The notes under the pieces: model-generated
Seen by the model: only the letters and a program-made list of their open reading frames with translations
The model's database searches: none
What the model was told of the DNA's origin: nothing
Shown: in pieces, positions 1 to 8,004 of the stretch
How positions within the stretch are numbered: the stretch's first letter is position 1
Layout of the letters: every line of letters starts with the position of its first letter
From: Clostridiales bacterium
Lineage (GTDB): Bacteria; Bacillota; Clostridia; Lachnospirales; Lachnospiraceae
Length of the DNA: 9,650 nucleotides
Assembly (NCBI GenBank): GCA_019420425.1
Contig: JAHZHG010000079.1
Coordinates: 1-9,650, forward strand
Direction of reading: 5' to 3'
Translations under genes and position numbers: made by a program

Positions 1-2637
1 AAAAAGATCGCCATTGTATTTCACAATATGCCGCCCCGGGCCGATATGATTGGCTGTGCCTATGGCCTGGACACTCCGGAATCGGTATACGGCATGTATC
101 GGGTGCTGAAGGAAAAGGGATTTACCCTGGATTACGATTTTGCCGACGGACAGGAGATCATCCGCAGGATTATTGAAGGAACGACGAATGACGGACGCTT
201 TTTATCCGAGGAGGATATGCTGGCCTGCTGTCAGGCCGTGGTGGAAAAGGAGCAGTATCTGGCGTGGTTTCCCCATATGCCGGAGAAGAACCGCCGGGAG
301 CTGGAACGGGACTGGGGAACTGCGCCGGGTACCTTCATGGCAGCAGAGGAGAAGCTGCTGGTGCCGGGAATCCTGAACGGGAATCTGTTTATCGGCCTTC
401 AGCCGCCCAGAGCCATGGAGGAAAAGGCAGAGGAGGCTTACCATTCTACGGACATCGTATGTCCCCATCAGTATCTGGCGTTTTACCGGTATCTGGAAAA
501 GGTGTTCTGTGCAGATCTGGTGGTGCATGTGGGCACCCATGGGACGATTGAGTGGCTGCCGGGAAAGGAGATCGGCCTTTCCGGGGAGTGCTATCCCGAT
601 CTGGCGATTGGGGATATGCCGCACCTCTATCCCTATATCATCGACGTTCCCGGGGAAGGCGTCCAGGCTAAGCGCAGGACCGGGGCCGTTTTGCTGGAGC
701 ACTGCATTCCGTCCATGACGGAGAGTGGGACTTATGGCGCGATGGAGGAGCTGGACGGGCAGGTTGACGCCTGGTATCATGCCAAAACCGCCGATCCGGG
801 CAAGCTGCCCGCTCTGGAAGCCGAGATATGGGAGCGGATGACGGCGGAAAATCTGCACACCGATCTGGAGATTACAGAAGAAGAATTTCAGAAGACTCCG
901 GAAAAGGCGATTGAACGGCTCCACCTTTGGCTGAGCGAAATAAAGGGCTCTAAAATCAAGGACGGCCTGCATATTTTCGGAAAAGCCCCGGAAAAGGAGC
1001 GGTTCTGGAGCCTGGTGCGGATGCTGGTCAGCATATCCAACGGGGATGTACCCTCCCTGCGTGAGGCAATTGCGGAGGAGGCGGGGGAAAATCTGGAAGC
1101 GCTTTTGGCGGCTCCCGGGGAACGCCGGGCGGATGGACGGACAAATGCCATGCGGCTGGAGGAGCTGGATGAACAGGGCAGAGCGTATTTCGCACAGCTG
1201 GCAGAGTGTGTGGAGACATGCGGGACAGATGAGGCCTTGCGCCGGTACGGAGAGCTTCCGGGGAAATTAGGGAAGTGTCTGCGTTTTGTACTGACGGAGG
1301 CGGCGCCGCGGCTTGCGCGGGTGACGGAGGAGCTGGATTTCTTCGCGCGGGCGGTAGATGGAAGGTTCGTCGCTCCCGGGCCATCCGGAGCACCCACCAG
1401 AGGCAATGCCAGACTTTTGCCCACCGGACGGAACTTTTATACCATCGATCCTACCGCTGTGCCTTCCCGCAGTTCATGGAAAACGGGGAAGCGTTTGGGA
1501 GATCAGCTGCTTGCTGGGTTTTGTGAAGAACAGGGAAAATACCCGGAGAGCGTAGCCATTGTCGTGTATTCCGGGGAGACGATGAAAACCAGGGGCGACG
1601 ATATTGCAGAGATTTTATATTTGTATGGGGTGCGGCCCGTCTGGCTGGAAAATACAGACCGGGTAATCGGGCTGGAGCTTATTCCTCTGGAGGAGCTGGG
1701 GCGTCCGCGGATTGACGTGACCCTGCGCATTTCCGGGCTGTTCAGGGACACCTTCCCCAACCTGATCGAACGGATTGAGGATGCGGTGAACCTGGCGGCT
1801 TCTCTGCCGGAGCCGGAGGAGCAGAACTATATCCGAAAGCATATCCATGCGGATCTGGAGGAATTTTTGCGCCAGGGAATGGAGCAGGAGCAGGCGTACG
1901 AGCGGGCCAGCCTCCGGGTGTTCGGCTGCCCGCCGGGAACCTACGGGGCAGGCGTGGATATTCTGGTAAACAGCAAAAAGTGGACGTCCACGGAGGATCT
2001 GGGCCGGGCGTACATGAACTGGAGCAGCCATGGCTACAGCAGGAGTATGCACGGAGAAAAGGCGGAAGAGCTGTTTGCCCGAAGACTGCGGACGTGCGAG
2101 GCCACGGTGAAAAATATTTCTTCCTTTGAAGCGGATATGTTGGACAGCGACGATTTTTATAACTACCATGGCGGCCTAATCAGTGCGGTAAAGACGGTTT
2201 CCGGGAAAAATCCCAAATCCTACTCGACAAACGCCGCCGATCCCGCCCATGTGAAAACCCGAAGCGTAGAGGCCGAGACGGCCAGGATTATGCGGGCCAG
2301 AATCTGCAATCCCAAATGGCAGGAGGGACTGAAAAAGCATGGCTACAAGGGAGCGCAGGAATTTTCCGCTATGGTAGATATTTTGTTTGGCTGGGATGCG
2401 ACCAGCGGGGTGGCCGAAGACTGGATGTATGAGGCCATCGCCCGGGATTATATGTTAAAGGAAGAGATGCGGGAGTGGATGACAGAGGTGAATCCCTTTG
2501 CGGTACACGCCATCAGCGAGCGGCTGCTGGAGGCCTCCAGGCGGGGCATGTGGGAGGCAAAGGAGGAGACGCTGGGAGAGCTGGAGCGGATTTATCTGTC
2601 CATAGACGGAGACATGGAGGGAATGGAATGCTGCTGA
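1..2637 (+). CDS. cobN: CobN/BchH-family chelatase large subunit, 5' truncated by the window edge
   Basis: Large subunit of the cobalto-/magnesium-chelatase class, the component that binds the tetrapyrrole and inserts (or in some relatives removes) a metal. The reading frame is open from base 1, starting inside the conserved block KKIAIVFHN, so the true start lies outside. Aligned with the paralogue that follows, about 350 N-terminal residues are missing; 878 are visible. Visible numbering: HNMPPR and GLDTPESV near 8-32; the hallmark HVGTHGTIEWLPGK with His176, His180 and Glu184; PTGRNFYTIDP near 476; SGETMKTRGDD with Glu526; GRPRIDVTLRISG near 568; DDFYNYHGG with His723. All match the CobN consensus as I know it. 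Its last bases overlap the next start by 10 nt, so the two are probably co-translated. Substrate and metal cannot be read from sequence: cobalt for cobalamin is the default family label, and a heme-dechelatase role like HmuS is an alternative. No AAA+ partner gene is present here. Confidence 0.92.
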   Translation, partial: KKIAIVFHNMPPRADMIGCAYGLDTPESVYGMYRVLKEKGFTLDYDFADGQEIIRRIIEGTTNDGRFLSEEDMLACCQAVVEKEQYLAWFPHMPEKNRRELERDWGTAPGTFMAAEEKLLVPGILNGNLFIGLQPPRAMEEKAEEAYHSTDIVCPHQYLAFYRYLEKVFCADLVVHVGTHGTIEWLPGKEIGLSGECYPDLAIGDMPHLYPYIIDVPGEGVQAKRRTGAVLLEHCIPSMTESGTYGAMEELDGQVDAWYHAKTADPGKLPALEAEIWERMTAENLHTDLEITEEEFQKTPEKAIERLHLWLSEIKGSKIKDGLHIFGKAPEKERFWSLVRMLVSISNGDVPSLREAIAEEAGENLEALLAAPGERRADGRTNAMRLEELDEQGRAYFAQLAECVETCGTDEALRRYGELPGKLGKCLRFVLTEAAPRLARVTEELDFFARAVDGRFVAPGPSGAPTRGNARLLPTGRNFYTIDPTAVPSRSSWKTGKRLGDQLLAGFCEEQGKYPESVAIVVYSGETMKTRGDDIAEILYLYGVRPVWLENTDRVIGLELIPLEELGRPRIDVTLRISGLFRDTFPNLIERIEDAVNLAASLPEPEEQNYIRKHIHADLEEFLRQGMEQEQAYERASLRVFGCPPGTYGAGVDILVNSKKWTSTEDLGRAYMNWSSHGYSRSMHGEKAEELFARRLRTCEATVKNISSFEADMLDSDDFYNYHGGLISAVKTVSGKNPKSYSTNAADPAHVKTRSVEAETARIMRARICNPKWQEGLKKHGYKGAQEFSAMVDILFGWDATSGVAEDWMYEAIARDYMLKEEMREWMTEVNPFAVHAISERLLEASRRGMWEAKEETLGELERIYLSIDGDMEGMECC
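2616..2620 (+). promoter_or_regulatory. Ribosome binding site fixing the start of the second CobN-like gene
   Basis: GGAGG lies inside the 3' end of the upstream cobN gene, 7 bases before the ATG at 2628. The same frame stays open back to about 2475, but no comparable site precedes the earlier in-frame start codons and that stretch is coding in the other frame. This decides 2628 as the start. Confidence 0.75.
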
Positions 2638-5600
2638 TCTGTTTGGGGCTGGAGTCAGAGTACGTATATTGGAAAGAGGAATGGAATCCGGAGGCCGGAA
2701 ACCGGGTGGATTTGCTGCAGCTGCCCCACGAGGAGATGGGGGATCCAAGCTGCCTGGCCGGTCTGGAGCCGGTGATTGCCGGAGAGGACAGGGTCGCGGT
2801 GCTTTACCACTGCCATTCCGACTGTCCTGAGCTGCCCGGCTGGCTGAAGGGTCTGCCGGAAAAGGCAGTGCGGATTCCCATTGGCTCCGAGGCGGTGCTG
2901 CTGGATTGTGCCACCGTGGACGGCCGGGAAACCGAGCGGCTGAATCAGTATCTTCTCTACGGCGGGGAGGAAAACCTGCACAATGCAGGCCTGTATCTGA
3001 AACAAAGGTACTTTGGCTGTCCGGCGGGAGGAGAAATTCCCGCGCCCATCGAGCTGCCCTTTGACGGAATCATTGAGGGAGAAACGGAGCGGGTGTATGG
3101 CTCTCTGGAGGAATATCTGGAAGCGCAGCGCGTGATTTATCCGCGCTATGTGGGTATGCTGGTGCACCGCCACTATTGGGTGCGCCGGGATCTGGAGGCA
3201 TTCTGGATACTGAAAAAGCGGCTGGAGGACGCAGGCATTGGGACGGTCTGTGTATTTTCCAACGGAGGCTCCCACTGCAAGAGCTTCGAGGAGCTTGTGG
3301 ATACCTATTTTTCGTCTCACAGGGAATCCGATGGTGCAGAAAACGGCCGTCTGTGGATTCGGGGCCTGGTAATGGCCCAGATGCTTCCGATTACGCCCAA
3401 GGGGGGCTTAAGTATTGCCAGAGAGTCTGCCGCTGCATTTGAACAGCTGGGCATCCCGGTATTCCGACCGGTGCAGAGCTATTACCTGACGAGGAGCCAG
3501 TGGGAGCAGAAGGTTCAGCCGCTGACCGACGACGTCTCTTCCGGCTATGTGATTCCGGAGATGTCCGGCATGATCGAGCCGGTGCTAATCAGCACGAGAA
3601 ATCCGGAGACGAAGCAGACAGAGCCCCTTCCGGAACAGATCGAATGGCTGGCGGAACGGATCGGCAGCTGGATAAAGCTCGGGGAAAAGCCGAACCGGGA
3701 AAAGCGCCTGGCGCTGATGCTCCACAACGCGGTGTGCTCCGGGGTGGAGGCGACCATCGGAAAGGCATACGGGCTGGATGCGCTGGAGAGCGTTGTGCAG
3801 ATTCTGCGCTGTCTGGAGGCAGAGGGCTATCTAGTGGAGGGTATCCCTGCAGACGGAAAGGCGCTGCTGGCTCTGATTCAGGAGAAAAAGGCGTACTCGG
3901 ATTTTCGCTGGACGGCGGTGGAGGATATTGTAGAAAGCGGCGGCTGCCTGTACCGGATGCCGGATACGGAATACGCTGCATTTTATCGGGAGCTTCCCAA
4001 GGAGCTGCAAAAGCAGCTGGAAGAAACCTGGGGCCCATATCCCGGCGAGGGCATGGTGCTGGGGCGGGATCTGATTGTCACCGGCCTGCGTTTCGGCAAT
4101 ATTCTGGTCATGGTGCAGCCAAAGCGGGGCTGCTACGGGGCCAAATGTACCGGAGAGGTCTGCAAAATTCTCCATGATCCCCTCTGTCCGCCTACCCATC
4201 AGTACCTTGCTTCTTACCGGTATCTGGAGCGGATATTCGGCGCAGACGCCTGCGTGGACATCGGCACGGAGGGCAGCCTGGAGTTCCTTCCGGGAAAGGT
4301 GAACGGACTGTCCGCACGGTGCTGGCCAAGGGTAACTGTGGGAAAATTGCCGGTTATCTATCTTTACCATGCCGGCGTCCCGGGAGAAGGGACTGTGGCA
4401 AAGCGCAGGGGACATGCGCTGACCGTCACCTATCTGCCCGCGGCCATGCACGGGCTGGGACAGCAGGAGAAGCTGCTGCTGAAAAAGGCAGAGGATTATG
4501 CCCGGGCAGTAGAGTTGGACAATGGGCAGGAAGAGATGCTGCGGGCTGAGCTGGAGGATATGATCCGAAGGATTCCGGCGGCAGAGCGGATCATGGAGCG
4601 TGCAGAGGACTTCCGGCAGGGCATCCGGGAGCTGTCGGATGCCGCAGCCCTGATGGAGCGTGCAGGCAAGGGCAGCCGCCGCCATGTATACGGCATGAAT
4701 CCGGATCAGGAAGAAAGGGAGAATTATGCCGCGGAAGCAAAGGAATACGATGCCGGAGAAATCTGCGGCCTGCTGGAAACAACGGGAAAGGCAGAGCTTT
4801 ATGGCCTGGTGAATGCGCTGAACGGCCGGTATATTTCCCCCAGCGAAAGCGGTATGCCCGATGACAATGGCCGGGAGATTCTGCCCACAGGCCGGAACCT
4901 CTATGGGGTAAAGGAAAAGGACTTCCCGGGAAGGATTCCCTACCAGCGCGGGATGGCGCTGGCTGACCAGCTCCTGGCAAAATATCAGGAGGATGAAGGA
5001 AGCTACCCGGAAAAGGCTGCGCTCAATATGATTTCCCTGGATATTACCCGGACAGGAGGCGAGCAGCTTTCCGAATTTCTCTATCTCATGGGGATCCGTC
5101 CGGTTTGGGATGAAAAGGAACGGGTAAAGGGCCTGGAGGCAATCGGGCTTGAGGAGCTGGGCCGTCCGCGGATCGATGTGACCGTGCGGATCTCCGGCGT
5201 CCTTCGGGATACCTGGCCGGCGGCGGTAAAGCTGATGGACGAAGCGGTGCTGCTGGCTTCTTCTCTGGATGAGCCGGAGAACAGCAATTACGTGAAAAAG
5301 CATGTGCGGGAATACCAGGCCAGTTACGGAGAAGGGCTGGAGCGGGAAAAGACCATACGGATTTTCGGCGACCCGCCGGGAGGCTACGGCGCAGGCGTGG
5401 ATCTTGCCCTGAAGGCCAGCGCGTGGAAGGAAGAAAAGGATCTGGCCAAATACTTTATCCAGTCCTCCGCCTTTGCCTATGGAAAGGAGCTGGACGGAGA
5501 AAAAAAGATCCGGGAGTTTGCGGAGAATATAAAGGACGTTCAGGTGGTTTCTGATGTGATACAATCCAAACGCAACGATCTGCTTTCCTGCGGGTTTTCC

Positions 5601-6176
5601 CTGAACGTGCAGGGAGGAATTTCCCTGGCGGCAAAATATCTGGGCGGCAGGCGGGTACGGCGGTATCAGGGAGTCAGCGAGGCAGACCAGGAGGTGCGGA
5701 CCGAGGAGCTGGGGGAGGCTCTGGAAAATACGATAAAAGAGACATTGCTGAACCCCTTCTGGCAGGAGACGGAAAAGCAGGATGGATATGACGGGGCCGC
5801 AGAGATGATGAGTCGTATTCAGCACGTGTTTGAGGCCCAGTGCCTGATGGAGTGCGTCCCGGATTCCCTTCTGGATAAGCTGGCCGAAACCTATGTAAAT
5901 AATGAGTCCATGCGGGAGTGGCTGACCGGGCAGAATCGGTTTGCCGCGGAGGAGATTGCCCGCCGGATGCTGGAGCTGGTGCAGAGGGAAAAATGGAAGC
6001 CGGAGGAAGAGGTGCTTCGCCGGCTCAGGGAAAACTATCTGGAGCTGGAGGGCGACATGGAGGACGGACTGGAAAGCAGGGGCGACATCCAGGGCGGCGC
6101 GGTAGAGATCGTGAGCCACCGGGAGCTGGAAACCTGGCAGGAAAAATTGAAAGAGGTTGAAGAGTGGGTACAATGA
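2628..6176 (+). CDS. CobN-like paralogue with altered chelatase motifs
   Basis: A complete 1182-residue CobN-family protein, near the usual family length (about 1200-1300). It aligns along its whole length with the gene before it: residue ~358 matches the first visible residue of the neighbour. Retained blocks are PTHQYLASYRYL, FLPGK, VPGEG..AKRR, PTGRNLYG, GIRPVW, GRPRIDVTVRISG and FGDPPGGYGAGVD. Several signature positions are replaced: HVGTHGTIEW becomes DIGTEGSLEF (Asp544 and Glu548 instead of the two His; Glu552 kept), the YHGG block becomes NVQGG (Gln995), SGETMKT becomes SLDITRT (Asp805), and HNMPPR becomes HNAVCS. The frame is intact, so this is a maintained paralogue rather than debris. 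It could be a non-catalytic partner of the first CobN, a chelatase with other metal or tetrapyrrole specificity, or a scaffold. The C-terminus carries a short charged tail (about the last 35 residues). Cytoplasmic; no signal peptide or membrane segment seen. The stop overlaps the next start (ATGA). Confidence 0.9.
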   Translation: MLLICLGLESEYVYWKEEWNPEAGNRVDLLQLPHEEMGDPSCLAGLEPVIAGEDRVAVLYHCHSDCPELPGWLKGLPEKAVRIPIGSEAVLLDCATVDGRETERLNQYLLYGGEENLHNAGLYLKQRYFGCPAGGEIPAPIELPFDGIIEGETERVYGSLEEYLEAQRVIYPRYVGMLVHRHYWVRRDLEAFWILKKRLEDAGIGTVCVFSNGGSHCKSFEELVDTYFSSHRESDGAENGRLWIRGLVMAQMLPITPKGGLSIARESAAAFEQLGIPVFRPVQSYYLTRSQWEQKVQPLTDDVSSGYVIPEMSGMIEPVLISTRNPETKQTEPLPEQIEWLAERIGSWIKLGEKPNREKRLALMLHNAVCSGVEATIGKAYGLDALESVVQILRCLEAEGYLVEGIPADGKALLALIQEKKAYSDFRWTAVEDIVESGGCLYRMPDTEYAAFYRELPKELQKQLEETWGPYPGEGMVLGRDLIVTGLRFGNILVMVQPKRGCYGAKCTGEVCKILHDPLCPPTHQYLASYRYLERIFGADACVDIGTEGSLEFLPGKVNGLSARCWPRVTVGKLPVIYLYHAGVPGEGTVAKRRGHALTVTYLPAAMHGLGQQEKLLLKKAEDYARAVELDNGQEEMLRAELEDMIRRIPAAERIMERAEDFRQGIRELSDAAALMERAGKGSRRHVYGMNPDQEERENYAAEAKEYDAGEICGLLETTGKAELYGLVNALNGRYISPSESGMPDDNGREILPTGRNLYGVKEKDFPGRIPYQRGMALADQLLAKYQEDEGSYPEKAALNMISLDITRTGGEQLSEFLYLMGIRPVWDEKERVKGLEAIGLEELGRPRIDVTVRISGVLRDTWPAAVKLMDEAVLLASSLDEPENSNYVKKHVREYQASYGEGLEREKTIRIFGDPPGGYGAGVDLALKASAWKEEKDLAKYFIQSSAFAYGKELDGEKKIREFAENIKDVQVVSDVIQSKRNDLLSCGFSLNVQGGISLAAKYLGGRRVRRYQGVSEADQEVRTEELGEALENTIKETLLNPFWQETEKQDGYDGAAEMMSRIQHVFEAQCLMECVPDSLLDKLAETYVNNESMREWLTGQNRFAAEEIARRMLELVQREKWKPEEEVLRRLRENYLELEGDMEDGLESRGDIQGGAVEIVSHRELETWQEKLKEVEEWVQ

Positions 6177-7145
6177 AGTGTATAATGAACATCAGCACAC
6201 ATGGAAGCGACCTGGAGCGCTATGAGAGCCGGGAGGATCTGCGGGCGTATTACCGGAGCTTTGGCCTGGATGGCCTGGAGGTTCTGGAAGCGGGAGCGGA
6301 TGAGAAAGCAATCCTTGCGCCGGAGGATGTAATCGGCGTGCACCTGAAATACTACCCCTGCTGGTACTGTCTCTGGTCAGGAGACGAGCAGACGCTGCTG
6401 GAGGAATTTGGCAGCCGGGACGAGGCGGAGCGCCAGTTCGGCGGAAAGGGCCGGGAGGCGATTCTCTCCGGTTTTCGGAAAAATCTGGAGTTCGCCCGGA
6501 ACTATCGTCCGTCCTACGTGGTGTTTCATGTCTCGGATGTGCTCATGGCAGAGGCGGTGACGAGGAGCTTTCGTTATACGGACGAGGAGATTATCGATGC
6601 GGCCGCGGAATTGCATTTTTACAAAGGACGAGGGCTTTGAGCTGCTGGCGGAGAATCTGTGGTGGCCCGGCCTGACCATGTTAAAGCCGGAGCTGACGTA
6701 CCGCCTGCTGGAGAAAATCCGCTATCCGCGCAAGGGGATTATGCTGGATGTGGGCCATCTGCTGCATACCCATACCGGGCTTCGCACCCAGGCAGAGGGA
6801 GCGTCCTACATCCGCCGGGTGATGGAACAGTATGACGATCGGTCGATTATCCGCGGAGTACATTTCCACCAGACCTTGAGCGGGGCATATGTGGAGGAGC
6901 AGAAGAAAAACCCGCCAAAGCTATCGGGCAGCTACTACGACCGCCTGTGTGCGCTGGCCGGCTACGTCTACCAGGTAGACAGCCACAAGCCGTTTACCGG
7001 GCCAGAGGCCAGGGAGCTGATCTCCTGGCTGAATCCGGAGTATCTCGTCTACGAGCTGCTCACCGCCGGCCGCAAAGAGCACGAACGGTATATGGAGGAA
7101 TTGGTGCGCAGGAAGAATTGCAGCAGGGAAAACAAGCAGGAGTGA
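6173..7145 (+). pseudogene. TIM-barrel protein (AP endonuclease 2 / sugar isomerase-like superfamily), frameshifted
   Basis: Two adjacent frames together encode one TIM-barrel protein of about 320 residues of the type annotated as sugar phosphate isomerase/epimerase; the true reaction is unknown. The start is ATG 6173, overlapping the previous stop as ATGA and followed by MKCIMNISTHG; GTG 6164 is a less likely alternative. The first frame runs through LDGLEV, IGVHLKYYP, YVVFHVSD and TDEEIIDAAAEL, then hits TGA at 6638-6640. The next frame (+1) resumes with FELLAENLWWPGLTM and ends at 7145. The frame change falls between about 6610 and 6637. Both halves keep expected metal-site residues: Glu at 6651 (ENLWWPG), Asp 6747 and His 6756 (LDVGHL), His 6861/6867 (VHFHQ), Asp 6978 and His 6984 (DSHKPF), Glu 7053. 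Apart from the frame change nothing is degraded, so this is a recent lesion or a sequence error. The fold and frame switch are clear; the inactive status is inferred. Confidence 0.75.
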
Positions 7146-7151
7146 TGGAGA

Positions 7152-7838
7152 ATGCAGCGTTCAAAACAAATGTCGGAATCTGTTGAGCTGGGAATTATCC
7201 TTGCCGCCGCAGGCGGCTTTATGGACGCCTATTCCTATATGTGCAGGGATGGCGTGTTTGCCAATGCACAGACAGGAAACATGCTTTTGGTGGGAATAAA
7301 CCTGGCAGAGCAAAACTGGAGCATGGCCATGCGCTATCTCTTCCCTGTCCTGGCGTTTGCAATCGGCGTCTCGGTGGCAGATGTGGTCAGGAACAAATGG
7401 AAGGATATTTCCACGCTTCACTGGCGGCAGATTTCTGTGCTGGTGGAGGCGGTTATTCTGATCGCAGTAGCCTTTATTCCCCAGGAGGAGAACCTGATTG
7501 CCAACAGCCTGACCTCCCTGGCCTGCGCGATACAGGTGGAGAGCTTCCGGAAGATTCACGGAAACGGCTATGCCACGACCATGTGCATCGGAAATCTAAG
7601 GAGCGCCATGCAGAACATGTTCAATTATGTCCAGCAGAAGGAGCGAACCTATCTGGAACGGGGGATTCTCTATTTTAGCGTGATCGTCTGTTTTGTCCTG
7701 GGAGCGGTTCTGGGCAATATGTTTGTAAAAAGACTGGGCGAGAAGGCGATTCTGGTCTGTTCCGGAATATTGCTGATTGTGTTTATCATGATGTTTGTAG
7801 ACCGGGAAAATCTGAAAAAGGGGAAAACGGATTGGTAA
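7152..7838 (+). CDS. YoaK/DUF1275-family integral membrane protein
   Basis: A 228-residue membrane protein of the YoaK (DUF1275) family, whose substrate is not established. Hydrophobic segments that look like membrane helices lie near residues 12-32, 60-79, 93-110, 115-133 (weak), 170-192 and 198-216. Family motifs are GGFMDAYSY (21-29), FANAQTGNMLLVG (36-48) and TTMCIGNLRSAMQNM (142-156). Length is normal. The start is ATG 7152, with AGGAG at 7138-7142, 9 bases upstream; the Met at residue 7 has no such site. The gene begins 6 bases after the stop of the TIM-barrel gene and so probably shares its transcript. The context suggests a transporter or membrane partner for whatever the CobN-like proteins process, but this is inference; YoaK genes occur in many unrelated settings. 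No obvious U-tract terminator follows on this strand. Confidence 0.92.
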   Translation: MQRSKQMSESVELGIILAAAGGFMDAYSYMCRDGVFANAQTGNMLLVGINLAEQNWSMAMRYLFPVLAFAIGVSVADVVRNKWKDISTLHWRQISVLVEAVILIAVAFIPQEENLIANSLTSLACAIQVESFRKIHGNGYATTMCIGNLRSAMQNMFNYVQQKERTYLERGILYFSVIVCFVLGAVLGNMFVKRLGEKAILVCSGILLIVFIMMFVDRENLKKGKTDW

Positions 7839-7865
7839 GCGCGGGGCCGGCATCCGGCAAGAGGA

Positions 7866-7893
7866 GACGGAGGAATCTGGGACGGAGGAGTCT
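7866..7893. repeat. Short imperfect direct repeat in the convergent intergenic region
   Basis: GACGGAGGAATCT (7866-7878) and GACGGAGGAGTCT (7881-7893) are 13-base copies with one mismatch, two bases apart. They lie between the yoaK stop and the hairpin. No function is assigned; the unit is short and G+A-rich, so chance is possible. Confidence 0.35.
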
Positions 7894-7944
7894 TCCCGCA
7901 GTTTGAAGGCAGCCATAGAGGAGCTGCCATCCGGAAAAGACGGA

Positions 7945-7973
7945 GCCGTCCGGGCAAAGGCAGCCCGGACGGC
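7945..7973 (-). terminator. Perfect 11-bp hairpin, likely terminator of the hydrogenase gene
   Basis: GCCGTCCGGGC and GCCCGGACGGC form a perfect 11-bp G+C-rich stem around a 7-base loop. On the minus strand it sits 32 bases past the hydrogenase stop and is followed by TCCGTCTTTTCC, a short imperfect T-run. On the plus strand it is followed by AAAACAG, which is a poor terminator tail, so it is mainly assigned to the minus strand. It is also 106 bases past the plus-strand yoaK stop and could slow transcription from that side. Confidence 0.6.
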
Positions 7974-8004
7974 AAAACAGTTCGTATGCTCCACAGGAAT
8001 TGGA

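Noticed and set aside
2475..2627. Upstream extension of the second CobN-like gene to an earlier in-frame start
   Set aside because: This stretch encodes the conserved end of the first CobN in another frame, and the good GGAGG site is placed for the ATG at 2628.
3831..6173. Very long open frame (about 780 codons) on the minus strand opposite the second CobN-like gene
   Set aside because: Its product is low-complexity (Leu/Gln/His/Pro-rich) and matches no family; it is the antisense shadow of a G+C-biased coding region whose plus-strand product is clearly CobN-like.
6597..7145. Separate gene starting at ATG 6597
   Set aside because: Its first residues do not look like a protein start, no ribosome binding site precedes it, and its remainder continues the same barrel as the upstream frame; a frameshift explains it better.
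7846..7858. GCCGG-CAT-CCGGC hairpin right after yoaK as its terminator
   Set aside because: The stem is only 5 bp and is followed by AAGAGG with no T-run.
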